DNA from: JAIQFL01 sp035295745
Lineage (GTDB): Bacteria; Acidobacteriota; Terriglobia; Bryobacterales; Bryobacteraceae
DNA: 64,000 nt
NCBI GenBank assembly: GCA_035295745.1
Contig: DATGIL010000083.1
Coordinates: forward strand, 62,001 to 126,000
Direction: 5' to 3'
Numbering within the stretch: the stretch's first letter is position 1; each line of letters starts with the position of its first letter. The notes under the pieces were generated by a model, which was given only the letters and a program-made list of their open reading frames with translations, did not search any database and had not been told where the DNA came from. The position numbers and the translations under genes were made by a program. Of this stretch, positions 8,561 to 17,032 are shown piece after piece.

Positions 8561-10153
8561 ATGTCGGCAACTGCCAGCCGCCTACAAACCGACACGGAAT
8601 CCGTGGAAAGACGCCTCAAGATTCTTCTGGTAGACGACACTCCGGACAATCTCGTCAGCCTGGAAGCGGCGCTGTCGAGCTTGGGAGAAGAATTGGTTCT
8701 GGCGACCTCGGGCAAGGAGGCGCTACGCCACCTGTTGAACGAGGATTTCGCCGCTATACTGCTTGACGTCAGAATGCCTGAGATGGACGGCTTCGAGACG
8801 GCGGAGCTGATTCGCAGCCGGCCGCGATCGCGCCAGACTCCAATTCTGTTCCTGACGGGATATAAGAACGAGGAGCATCTATTTCGGGGATATGACCTGG
8901 GCGCGGTGGATTTTCTGTTCAAGCCGATCGTGCCCGAAGTGCTACGTTCGAAGGTCGCCGTCTTTGTTGAGTTGAGCCGCAGCAACTGGAAATTGAAAGA
9001 CCAGGCCAACGAACTGCGGCGGCAGGCCGAGGTGCTCCAGAAAGCCGAGCGGAACTTCCGCTCGCTGCTGGAGGCCGCGCCAGACGCGATGGTGATGTGT
9101 CGCCAAAACGGCGACATCATCATGGTGAATTCACAGATGGAGCTGTTATTTGGGTGCGGCCGGGATCGCCTGGTTTCGCGAGACATCCATTCGCTGGTTC
9201 CCAATTGGTCGTTTCCGCATGAATCCTCATGGGCGGGAGCGGACGATTCCGTGCGCCCGCCCGTGAAGTTCGGTCAAGAGTTGTTAGCGGTCCACGAGAA
9301 CGGATCCACGTTCCCTGTGGAAATCAGCGTCAGCCCGCTGCTGACCGATGAAGGGCTTGTGATCACAACCGCGATCCGCGATATCAGCCAACGCCGGAAG
9401 AGCGAAGAACAGATCCGCCAGTTGAACGCCACGCTGGAAGCCAGGGTGATGGGGCGCACTGAGGAGTTGATGCGCTCCAATGAGGAGCTGCAGCAGTTCG
9501 CTTACGTGGCCAGCCACGACTTGCAGGAACCACTGCGGACCGTATCTATCTATGCGCAGCTTCTGGCCAAGCGTTACAACGGAAAGTTGCAGGGAGATGC
9601 CGATCAGTTCATCGACTTCATCGTGGACGGATCGCGGCGCATGGAGCAACTCATTCACGACCTGCTCGATTTTTCCCGGGTGGACGCGCGAGGGACCGAC
9701 TTCTTCGTGCGGATGAGCTGCGAGGACGTTCTGCACGACGCGATGCGCAATCTGGGCACGCTCTTCGAGGAGAATGCCGCTATCGTCTCGCACGAATCTC
9801 TTCCGTGGGTTGTGGGCGATCCGGTGCAGCTTACGCGCCTGTTTCAAAATCTGCTGGTGAATTCGGTGCGATACCGCAGTGAGGAATCCCCCCGAATTTC
9901 GATTCATGCAGTGGCGCGAGAAGGCGACTGGCTCTTTTCTGTCCGCGACAATGGAATCGGAATCGAGCCGCAGTATGCCGAAAAGGTATTTGGCATTTTC
10001 AAATGCCTGAATCCTCGCGACAAATATCCCGGAAGCGGCATGGGACTGGCGATCTGCCGTAAGATTATCAGCCGCCATGAAGGTCGCATTTGGGTGGAGC
10101 CTGCACCCGGTCCCGGCACCACGTTCTGTTTCACTCTACCGCGCAGTTCATAG
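8561..10153 (+). CDS. Response regulator-PAS-histidine kinase
   Basis: A 530-residue cytosolic sensor kinase. The N-terminal receiver (about 16-135) has ILLVDDTPDN and acceptor Asp69 in LLDVRMPEMDG. A PAS domain (about 160-290; FRSLLEAAPDAMVM, ending ITTAIRDISQRRKSEE) is followed by a short coil and a HisKA domain with His319 in ASHDLQEPLR, the version found in phytochrome-type and related kinases. HATPase (about 415-528) has DNGIGIEP and GSGMGLAI. The gene begins 6 nt after the giant hybrid kinase, so the two are almost certainly co-expressed. Its receiver is a plausible acceptor of phosphate from the hybrid kinase. Confidence 0.9.
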   Translation: MSATASRLQTDTESVERRLKILLVDDTPDNLVSLEAALSSLGEELVLATSGKEALRHLLNEDFAAILLDVRMPEMDGFETAELIRSRPRSRQTPILFLTGYKNEEHLFRGYDLGAVDFLFKPIVPEVLRSKVAVFVELSRSNWKLKDQANELRRQAEVLQKAERNFRSLLEAAPDAMVMCRQNGDIIMVNSQMELLFGCGRDRLVSRDIHSLVPNWSFPHESSWAGADDSVRPPVKFGQELLAVHENGSTFPVEISVSPLLTDEGLVITTAIRDISQRRKSEEQIRQLNATLEARVMGRTEELMRSNEELQQFAYVASHDLQEPLRTVSIYAQLLAKRYNGKLQGDADQFIDFIVDGSRRMEQLIHDLLDFSRVDARGTDFFVRMSCEDVLHDAMRNLGTLFEENAAIVSHESLPWVVGDPVQLTRLFQNLLVNSVRYRSEESPRISIHAVAREGDWLFSVRDNGIGIEPQYAEKVFGIFKCLNPRDKYPGSGMGLAICRKIISRHEGRIWVEPAPGPGTTFCFTLPRSS

Positions 10154-10429
10154 GTGCTGATCCTCACTTCGCTCGGCACAGGGAGCCCTCCTCTTTTCAT
10201 AAAGAAACGCATTTAATCGCTCCATTACCGCCTGGTAAAGGTGCGAGGGAGCACCGGTTCACGGCCGCCAACCCTTCGAAACGCACTGTTTCCAAAGACT
10301 CAGGTACCGGTAGCCGCCGGCGCCTTTCCAATTTGATCACTTTTGACCAGACACTCCGTAGCCTGGCTTGATACCTTGGCTCAGATGCGATTTTCGGTGG
10401 CATCAACAGGCCGGAATCACGAGAATGAT
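10154..10429. other. Intergenic region before the polysaccharide operon
   Basis: These 276 bp separate the signalling genes from the polysaccharide cluster and should hold the promoter of the latter. I could not pick a convincing -35/-10 pair; a TTGACC at about 10343 has no good partner at normal spacing. No clear terminator hairpin with a T-run is visible. The frame opening at 10343 is an upstream extension of the export gene and has no ribosome binding site. Confidence 0.4.
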
Positions 10430-11026
10430 ATGACCCAAAAATCAACTTGGCAACTCGCTCTGTTTTTGCCTCTCTTACTGGCGGCCGGCGCCGCATTCGC
10501 AATAGCAGATGACACAGTCAAGACTCCCACTGTCAATCCCGCCGGCCCTGAGTATCGACTTGGACCCGAAGATGTGATCGAAGTGTTCGTGTGGAAGGAA
10601 CCGGAACTGTCGACGACCGTTACGGTTCGCCCCGATGGAAGAATCTCACTGCCATTAGTAAATGAGCTGGACGCCAGCGGTAAGACAGGGGCTGAGCTGA
10701 GCGCTGAAATTACTGACCGATTGAGTAAGTACATCGTAAAACCGACCGTAAATGTGATGGTAAAGCAGGTGAACAGCCTCAAGATTTCGGTCTTGGGTGA
10801 GGTTCGGAAGCCGGATGTGTATCGCTTTAAGAATCGAATCACGGTGTTGGACGCCATCGCCATGGCGGGCGGCTTCACCGATCTGGCAAAGCCGACCCGG
10901 GTGATCGTGATCCGCAACACTCCTTCGGGTCCGCAGCGCATCAAAATCGACATCAAAAAGCACGTCGCCGATGAAAGCTCGGCGCCGTTTTATCTGCAGG
11001 CTCTCGATACGGTTTACGTTGAATAA
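10430..11026 (+). CDS. Polysaccharide export protein (OPX, Wza-like)
   Basis: A 198-residue periplasmic/outer-membrane polysaccharide export protein. A signal peptide (MTQKSTWQLALFLPLLLAA, cleavage near Ala-Phe-Ala) is followed by the polysaccharide-export domain (YRLGPEDVIEVFVWKEPEL; VRPDGRISLPLV) and a SLBB-type domain (KISVLGEVRKPDVY; DAIAMAGGFTD). It lacks the lipobox Cys of E. coli Wza and the long C-terminal helix, so it is a short OPX protein that probably needs a separate outer-membrane partner. The beta-barrel gene directly downstream is a candidate. The ATG at 10430 was chosen over an in-frame start at 10343 because the signal peptide begins there. Confidence 0.9.
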   Translation: MTQKSTWQLALFLPLLLAAGAAFAIADDTVKTPTVNPAGPEYRLGPEDVIEVFVWKEPELSTTVTVRPDGRISLPLVNELDASGKTGAELSAEITDRLSKYIVKPTVNVMVKQVNSLKISVLGEVRKPDVYRFKNRITVLDAIAMAGGFTDLAKPTRVIVIRNTPSGPQRIKIDIKKHVADESSAPFYLQALDTVYVE

Positions 11027-11097
11027 ACGATTGCTGGGGGACGCCTTCGCCGCAGCACGGCTTTACGCCGAATAATCCTCAGGGGTGCAAACAACAA

Positions 11098-12393
11098 ATG
11101 AGAATAAGGTCATTACTGCTCGTGTGCAGCCTCGTCTCTGCCCTCAGCCTGATCATTCCCGCGTACGCACAGGAGCGGCCCAACGGGCTGTTTCTCACTT
11201 CGCCGCTGGGTTTGAGCTCGGGCTATGACGACAATTTTGTAGCTGGGTCGCGGACTCTGGATGACGCTGTCAGCATCCTGACGGCCCCGACTATCGCATG
11301 GTTCACCAGCACACACCGCAGCATGTTCTCAGTGGACTACCAGGCCGAGTTTGAAATCTTCGCCCACAACACCAATGAGGACGCCTGGAACCACAATGCC
11401 AACGTGCACTTCCGGCACACCTTCAGCCCGCGATGGAGCATCGACGGCGCCGAATCGTTTCTCTCGACCATGGATCCCACCCGCAGCCTGATGAACAGCC
11501 TGCTGTTGTTGCCGCGCGGCCGTTATACAGAGAATTCGTTCTATACGCGCCTGGCGTATCGTCTGGATCGCAAGACCCTCTTGAGTGCACGCTTCGATAA
11601 CGCGTACACGAACATGGATCTGCCGATCGACCTGGAAGGGCGCCTCAACCGGGTGGGGATTGGCGCGACCTTGGCCATCGATCACTCGTTCAATAGTCAT
11701 CACGCGATCTCGGGTAGCTACTCGTTCCTCGACGTCCACCCGCTCGACGAGGTGCCGGGCACAATCAATACGACCGCCCATAACGTCGTTTTGGGATATG
11801 TTTACACGGTAAATCCGGGATTGAACGTGCGCGCGTCAGGCGGCGTGACGCAGTCTGAGCAATCGTCATTTACCGGCTCCGCGGCGGTCGACAAGAAGGT
11901 CGGCGACGTCTGGCTCTCGGCCGGTTATCAGAGATATCTGGCCTTCCTCGGGGGCCTCTCTCCAACAGCCACCCCTGTTGCGCCGGTGCCTTTCGGTACA
12001 GGATTCGCCTCCAATTCCATCTACCAGGTGGTCGCCATCCGCGCGTGGGGACATATCACCAAGCGCTTCGGGATGGAAGGCAATGTGCAGCGAGCGCTGA
12101 ACGGAGTTACGACTGACAATCGCGGTATCAAGAGCGTCATATTGCAACTCCGTCTCGATTACAAGATCAACGACAAAGTTACCTTCTTCACGCGTACGGA
12201 ATTTTACGGCCAGAATGTCAGCGAGTTTCAGAACTTCCCGATGTCGCGCCGGCGCTACTTTGCCGGTCTCGAGTTTACTCTATCGCGCGCGCCGGAACTG
12301 ACAGATGATCCGCATCGCCGCAAGACGGCGCCGCCAGACTCGCCGGATGCCGACGCCGATCGTGGAGACGGACACCCCCAGGAGGATCGATAG
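11098..12393 (+). CDS. Outer-membrane beta-barrel protein of the polysaccharide cluster
   Basis: 431 residues with a signal peptide (MRIRSLLLVCSLVSALSLII, cut after AYA-QE). The body is a run of alternating hydrophobic and polar strands rich in Tyr, Phe, Ser and Asn with aromatic ends (for example LSARFDNAYTNMDL and HAISGSYSFLDVHPL). This is typical of the barrel proteins found beside OPX and Wzc genes in exosortase-type and related clusters. The tail is charged and Pro/Asp-rich. It sits between the OPX gene and the chain-length kinase, 3 nt before the latter. I infer that it forms or supports the outer-membrane exit pore; the specific family is not certain. Confidence 0.75.
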   Translation: MRIRSLLLVCSLVSALSLIIPAYAQERPNGLFLTSPLGLSSGYDDNFVAGSRTLDDAVSILTAPTIAWFTSTHRSMFSVDYQAEFEIFAHNTNEDAWNHNANVHFRHTFSPRWSIDGAESFLSTMDPTRSLMNSLLLLPRGRYTENSFYTRLAYRLDRKTLLSARFDNAYTNMDLPIDLEGRLNRVGIGATLAIDHSFNSHHAISGSYSFLDVHPLDEVPGTINTTAHNVVLGYVYTVNPGLNVRASGGVTQSEQSSFTGSAAVDKKVGDVWLSAGYQRYLAFLGGLSPTATPVAPVPFGTGFASNSIYQVVAIRAWGHITKRFGMEGNVQRALNGVTTDNRGIKSVILQLRLDYKINDKVTFFTRTEFYGQNVSEFQNFPMSRRRYFAGLEFTLSRAPELTDDPHRRKTAPPDSPDADADRGDGHPQEDR

Positions 12394-12396
12394 GCA

Positions 12397-14595
12397 ATGG
12401 AAAGTAATAGGGACGGCCGCCGGCAATCGGCATTCACTTTGCTGAAATCACTGAAACGGCGGAAATTCTATCTGTTGATCCCCGTGGCGCTGATCACGCT
12501 CGCCGTGGCGTTTTACTCGGGCAAGTTGCCGGTAAAATACCGCGCCCAGACACTGATCGCATCGGAAGCATTCTCGCCAGTTCCGTATCTGCACGACAGG
12601 CCCGACACCGCGGGCGCAGTCAACGTACAGGAAAATCTACGCACGATCCGCGAGGTGGTGTTCAGCCAGCCGGTGTTGGTGAGCGTGATTCAGGAATTCA
12701 AACTCTACGACATCGCGACCCAGCGGGAACTCGATCATGCACTCGAGCAGATGAAGTCGAGAATCAACATCCTTGTCGACAGCCCCGATTCTTTTTATGT
12801 CGGGTTCGAAGGCGACCAGCCTGAGCAGGTGGCGCAGGTGGCGAATCGACTGGCTGCACTTTTTGTCGATCGGACGACGGTAATTCACGGCGAGCATGCC
12901 GCGCAGGTGGATAATCTGCTGGACTCGGAGGTCGAGCGGCTGCGAAATCAACTGCGGGCGCAGGAAGACGGGCTGCGTAGCTATAAGGAAAGTATGGCGC
13001 AGGCACTTCCGGACCGCCTGTCGACGAATTTGCGTCTACTGGAAGACCTGCAACAACAGGCCCAGCACAAGGGCGACCAGATCGCCGATGCGCAGGCTCA
13101 GCGGACAGCGCTAGTGAACGAGATCCTGGCAATGGAAAACCAGGGTGCACTCGAAGCCGCGCCGCGGCAGAAGACCTCTAACGAGATTGCGCTTGAAGAT
13201 GCCCGTGCCAAACTGCGGCAACTCCAGACCCGCTACACCTCCGAGAATCCCGAGATCCAGCGAGCGCAGAAAGAGGTGCGAGATCTGGAGGCGATGGGAA
13301 CTCCACTCGGCCCGCGCACGGAACCCTCCGCATTTCACATGCGGTACCTGGGGCTCCAGGCGGATCTAACTTCGCTGGATCAGCGCATTAAGAGCTACCA
13401 GCAGGAGCGCGCCGCTTTGTCGGCGCAGATGGGTTCCTACGAGAAGCGGATCAACTCATCGCCTGGTCTCGAGAGCACGCTGGCCGAACGGATGAAGGAC
13501 GCGGCTCTGACGAGAACGCAGTACGAGACGATGCTCGCCAAGCAGCAGGCTGAGAAACTGGATCGGCGGGCGGAGACGACTAGCAAACACGCGGCGTTTA
13601 AGGTGGTCGACGCGGCTCAGGTACCTACGGCGCCTTTTAGTCCGCAACGCAAGCGGATGATCCTGCTGGCGTTTTTGGCGAGTCTTGGGCTTGGAATCGG
13701 GACCATTTTAATGGTTGAACACATGGATTCCTCGTTCGAGACCACCGAAGAGGTTCAACAGTTCACCAATATCCCGGTACTGGCGGCGATTCCGAGCATC
13801 ACGAACCACCTGCCGAGAATTCGGCTGCCCAAGGATGGAAATGGGCACAGTGGGCTGAACACGCTGAAACTGCGTGATGGCGGAATTGGTCCTGAGGAGC
13901 GCCGGCGTTTCCAGGCGCATCGGCTCACGGTCATCGCCGATCCGCAATCGATCGCCTCGCAACAGTACGGCATCATGACACTGAAGATTCTGCGATGGCG
14001 GGAACAGACTGGCGGCGGCGTCCTGGTGGTGACCAGTGCTGCGGGCGGCGAAGGTAAGTCGCTGACGGCCCTGAATCTCAGTATGTCTCTGGCTGGAGCT
14101 GTGGACGGCCGAGTACTGCTGGTGGACTGCGATTTGCGGCGTCCGCAGGTACACGAGCGGTTGGGCCTCGAGAAGCCGCAGGGCCTCACCGATCTGCTGG
14201 CGACACACGACTGCGATACGTTCCCGTTCATACAGAAGGTGGGCAATTTGTATGTGATGACGGGCGGCAGCCAACTGGGTGACCAGGGCGGAATTCTCTC
14301 GATGCGCCGCACCCGTGAAATTCTTGCGCGGCTGAGGGAGGAATATCAGGTGATTATTCTCGACAGTCCTCCAATTGTGCCGATCGCGGATAGTCATTTT
14401 CTTGCGGGACTGGCGGACGGCGTACTTATGGTCGTGCGCGCGCGCCAAACGCGCCGCGAACTCCTGCAGCGGGCTGTGGAGAGTCTCGGGCCCACTAACA
14501 TCCTTGGCGCCGTTCTCAACGATGTGGAGTACGGAGATACCCGCTATGCCTACGCTTACCGATATTATCAGCGGCATTATATGAGCCGTCGCTAA
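12397..14595 (+). CDS. Wzc-like polysaccharide chain-length regulator with tyrosine autokinase
   Basis: A 732-residue inner-membrane BY-kinase that controls polymer length and export. A Wzz domain begins after an N-terminal helix (about 26-44). A long coiled coil (about 150-400) leads into a GNVR-type segment and a second membrane helix (about 425-445) after the Pro-rich PTAPFSPQRKR. The C-terminal kinase domain has Walker A (AAGGEGKS, Lys554), Walker A' (VLLVDCDLRRPQ) and Walker B (VIILDSPP). The tail holds seven tyrosines within 17 residues (YGDTRYAYAYRYYQRHY), the usual autophosphorylation cluster. Kinase and membrane parts are fused, as in proteobacterial Wzc. Confidence 0.93.
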   Translation: MESNRDGRRQSAFTLLKSLKRRKFYLLIPVALITLAVAFYSGKLPVKYRAQTLIASEAFSPVPYLHDRPDTAGAVNVQENLRTIREVVFSQPVLVSVIQEFKLYDIATQRELDHALEQMKSRINILVDSPDSFYVGFEGDQPEQVAQVANRLAALFVDRTTVIHGEHAAQVDNLLDSEVERLRNQLRAQEDGLRSYKESMAQALPDRLSTNLRLLEDLQQQAQHKGDQIADAQAQRTALVNEILAMENQGALEAAPRQKTSNEIALEDARAKLRQLQTRYTSENPEIQRAQKEVRDLEAMGTPLGPRTEPSAFHMRYLGLQADLTSLDQRIKSYQQERAALSAQMGSYEKRINSSPGLESTLAERMKDAALTRTQYETMLAKQQAEKLDRRAETTSKHAAFKVVDAAQVPTAPFSPQRKRMILLAFLASLGLGIGTILMVEHMDSSFETTEEVQQFTNIPVLAAIPSITNHLPRIRLPKDGNGHSGLNTLKLRDGGIGPEERRRFQAHRLTVIADPQSIASQQYGIMTLKILRWREQTGGGVLVVTSAAGGEGKSLTALNLSMSLAGAVDGRVLLVDCDLRRPQVHERLGLEKPQGLTDLLATHDCDTFPFIQKVGNLYVMTGGSQLGDQGGILSMRRTREILARLREEYQVIILDSPPIVPIADSHFLAGLADGVLMVVRARQTRRELLQRAVESLGPTNILGAVLNDVEYGDTRYAYAYRYYQRHYMSRR

Positions 14596-14622
14596 AGGAC
14601 GGAATCGCACTGGGAGACACTC

Positions 14623-15675
14623 ATGGCGCTGATTATTTTTTGGATCTCATTAACGTGCATTCTGTACGTTTACGCAGGCTACCCGCTGTTATTAGCGGCT
14701 TGGCGCAAGTTATTCTTCCGGCCGGTGCAAAAAGTGTATCAGGAACCGACGGTAAGTTTGGTCATTGCCATGCATAATGAGCGCCAGAACGTACGCGCCA
14801 AGATGCAAAATTGCTTCGATCTCGACTATCCCGCAGAGAAATTGCAGATCATTGTTTCTCTTGACGCGCCGACCGATGGCACTGACGCGCTGATGCAAGA
14901 GTATGCAGATCAGGGCGTGAACGTGATTCATTGCCCTGTGCGGCGGGGCAAAGCAGAGGCTCTGAACAGCGGAATAGAAGAGGCGCGAAACGAGATCGTC
15001 GTCTTTGGCGACGCGGAACAGCGCCTGGAGAAGTGTGCACTTCGTGAATTAGTGGCAAATTTTGCCGACCCGACGGTGGGAGCAGTTTCCGGCGAGCTCT
15101 TTTTGATGGATTCAAAAGAGAAAGAAGCGACCGATGGGGTGGGGCTTTACTGGCGGTACGAAAAGAAATTGCGCGCGATGGAGAGCGATATTCACTCCCT
15201 GCCGGGCGCCACAGGCGCAATTTACGCGATTCGCCGCCGGCTGTACACGCCGCTTACCCCGGGAACCATCCTGGATGATGTAGTCACTCCCATGCGGATT
15301 GTATTGACGGGGAAACGTGCGATTTTCGACCCATCGGCGCGAGCTTATGGACATGTGACGCAAAGCCCCGATAACGAATTTGAAAAAAAGAAACGGACGC
15401 TCACCGGAAACTACCAGCTAGTTGCGGAAATACCTGAGCTATTGGTTCCGTGGCGCAATCCGATCTTCGTGCAGCTGATTTCTCACAAGTTTGGCCGTTT
15501 GTTCGTGCCGTATTGCCTGGTGGCACTGTTCATCTCGAACCTGTTCCTGTTGGACGGCCTCTATCGCGTGGTCATGATACTGCAGGTGATCTGGTACATG
15601 ATGGCCTGCATTGGTGGTTGGCTATCGCATCGTAGTTTAGTACGCCGGGCGCAGCTCGGCATGGCGCGGGAGTAG
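14623..15675 (+). CDS. Family 2 glycosyltransferase, membrane-bound (C-terminal helix split off)
   Basis: 350 residues. An N-terminal membrane helix is followed by a GT-A fold: VSLVIAMHNE, the nucleotide-binding VSLDAPTDGT, a DxD-like GDAEQ, ATGAIYAIRR and the catalytic-region LDDVVTPMRI. Two more helices (about 290-335) follow. It probably adds a sugar to the lipid-linked repeat unit at the cytoplasmic face. Relatives usually carry a further helix ending in a 'YFLRG..xxW' tail. Here that segment is missing and appears in another frame just downstream (15684-15824), so the gene looks split. Start: ATG with GGGAGA upstream. Confidence 0.88.
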   Translation: MALIIFWISLTCILYVYAGYPLLLAAWRKLFFRPVQKVYQEPTVSLVIAMHNERQNVRAKMQNCFDLDYPAEKLQIIVSLDAPTDGTDALMQEYADQGVNVIHCPVRRGKAEALNSGIEEARNEIVVFGDAEQRLEKCALRELVANFADPTVGAVSGELFLMDSKEKEATDGVGLYWRYEKKLRAMESDIHSLPGATGAIYAIRRRLYTPLTPGTILDDVVTPMRIVLTGKRAIFDPSARAYGHVTQSPDNEFEKKKRTLTGNYQLVAEIPELLVPWRNPIFVQLISHKFGRLFVPYCLVALFISNLFLLDGLYRVVMILQVIWYMMACIGGWLSHRSLVRRAQLGMARE

Positions 15676-15683
15676 AGGAGAAA

Positions 15684-15824
15684 ATGGCAAAGACACTCGA
15701 GAAAATCATATTGATTCCGTATACGTTCGTTCTCATGAATTGGGCGCCGGTAGCAGGCCTGTATTACTTCTTGCGGGGCCGTCCTCTAGGTATCTGGAAT
15801 CCCGTCGCAGTGAAGCATACGTAA
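15684..15824 (+). CDS. 46-residue membrane mini-protein matching the missing GT2 C-terminus
   Basis: A short ORF with its own ribosome binding site (GAGGAG, 4-5 nt before the ATG). The sequence has one hydrophobic helix (IILIPYTFVLMNWAPVAGL) followed by YYFLRGRPLGIWNP. From family knowledge, this matches the last helix and tail of membrane-bound family 2 glycosyltransferases. It starts 8 nt after the stop of such an enzyme and lies in a different frame. It is either a genuinely split subunit or the result of a frameshift or sequencing error. Confidence 0.65.
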   Translation: MAKTLEKIILIPYTFVLMNWAPVAGLYYFLRGRPLGIWNPVAVKHT

Positions 15825-15874
15825 CGTAACACCCCGGGTTGGCGTTCGCGCACGCCTTCACCGATTGGTCTTAC

Positions 15875-17032
15875 ATGACAGCCACTTCACTAGAAACGTT
15901 ACAGCAGTCCTCGCTCATCACGGTGGAGAGAATCGACGATCTCGCGGGTCTTGATGCCCTGCGGGAAGATTGGAGCGACCTTCTCTCCGCCAGTGACGGC
16001 GATTGCCTGTTCTTGAGTTGGGAATGGCTCCGCACCTGGTGGAGGCACCTGGCGGGAGACCGGCGTTTAGCCATGATCGCCGTACGCTCTCGCGGTCTGC
16101 TGATCGCGTTAGCCCCGCTGTGCGCCAGGTCCGTGAGTATCCTCGGCCGCCGCCCATTGCCCGTTCTCGAGTTCCTGGGCACCGGGTGGGTGGGATCGGA
16201 TTATCTGGACTTCATCGTACGCCGAGGTTATGAAGCCGAGGCGCAACGAGCATTCGAAAGTACTCTTGCAACTGGCGGGCAAGTGATCGATTTCGCGCAA
16301 ATGCGGAAGATGGGCAATTTCGCGGGCAAAGTGGCCGCCTCGCTCGCAAATTGTGGCTGGCGCATGGTGGAGACGATCTCAAACACGTGTCCTTTTATTC
16401 CGCTCTCGGGCGCAACATGGGAATCGTATCTGGGCAGCCTGGGATCGGAGCATCGGTACAACTTCAATCGGAAATGGAAGCGTCTCAACAAAGACCACAG
16501 CGTCATATTCCATCGCGTCGACCGCGAAGAGGAGTGCCGCGAAGCGGTCGATCTCACCATACAGCTACACAGGAAACGATGGAGCGAACACGGGAAGTCG
16601 GATGCGTTTCACACCGAGGCGCTGATTGAATTTCACCGGGAATTCTGCCTGCTGGCTTTGCGGAGGGGCTGGCTGCGGCTCTATACCTTGCGGGTGGATG
16701 AGAAACCGGCCGCATGCCTGTACGGGTTCCTGTACAACCGCATTTTCTACTTCTATCAGTCCGGTTTCGATCCGGCCTACCAGAAGATGAGCGTGGGTTT
16801 GGTCTCGATGGGGCTCGGGATCCAAAGCGCAATTGAAGACGGCGCGATCGAGTACGACCTGCTGCACGGAAATGAAGACTACAAATCGCACTGGAGCCGC
16901 GAAAGCCGGGAATTGAGCCGCCTCCAGCTCTACCCGGGGAGCTTTCGCGGAGTATTGGCGCAGAAGACGAATCAATGGGAGCGCGGGGCGCGCAAGCTGG
17001 CACGGCGCTCGCTCCAGAGATGGCTCGCATGA
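15875..17032 (+). CDS. CelD/BcsL-like GNAT acyltransferase
   Basis: 385 residues of the acetyltransferase family often annotated 'cellulose biosynthesis CelD'. The N-terminal half (LREDWSDLLSASDG, LFLSWEWLRTWW) and the C-terminal GNAT half (RWSEHGKSDAFH, LRVDEKPAACLYGF, FDPAYQKMSVG) fit the family. These proteins sit in many exopolysaccharide clusters and are thought to acylate sugars or lipid-linked intermediates. A TTG at 15839 gives 12 extra residues; I chose the ATG at 15875, though neither has a good ribosome binding site. It overlaps the deacetylase start by 4 nt. Confidence 0.85.
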   Translation: MTATSLETLQQSSLITVERIDDLAGLDALREDWSDLLSASDGDCLFLSWEWLRTWWRHLAGDRRLAMIAVRSRGLLIALAPLCARSVSILGRRPLPVLEFLGTGWVGSDYLDFIVRRGYEAEAQRAFESTLATGGQVIDFAQMRKMGNFAGKVAASLANCGWRMVETISNTCPFIPLSGATWESYLGSLGSEHRYNFNRKWKRLNKDHSVIFHRVDREEECREAVDLTIQLHRKRWSEHGKSDAFHTEALIEFHREFCLLALRRGWLRLYTLRVDEKPAACLYGFLYNRIFYFYQSGFDPAYQKMSVGLVSMGLGIQSAIEDGAIEYDLLHGNEDYKSHWSRESRELSRLQLYPGSFRGVLAQKTNQWERGARKLARRSLQRWLA

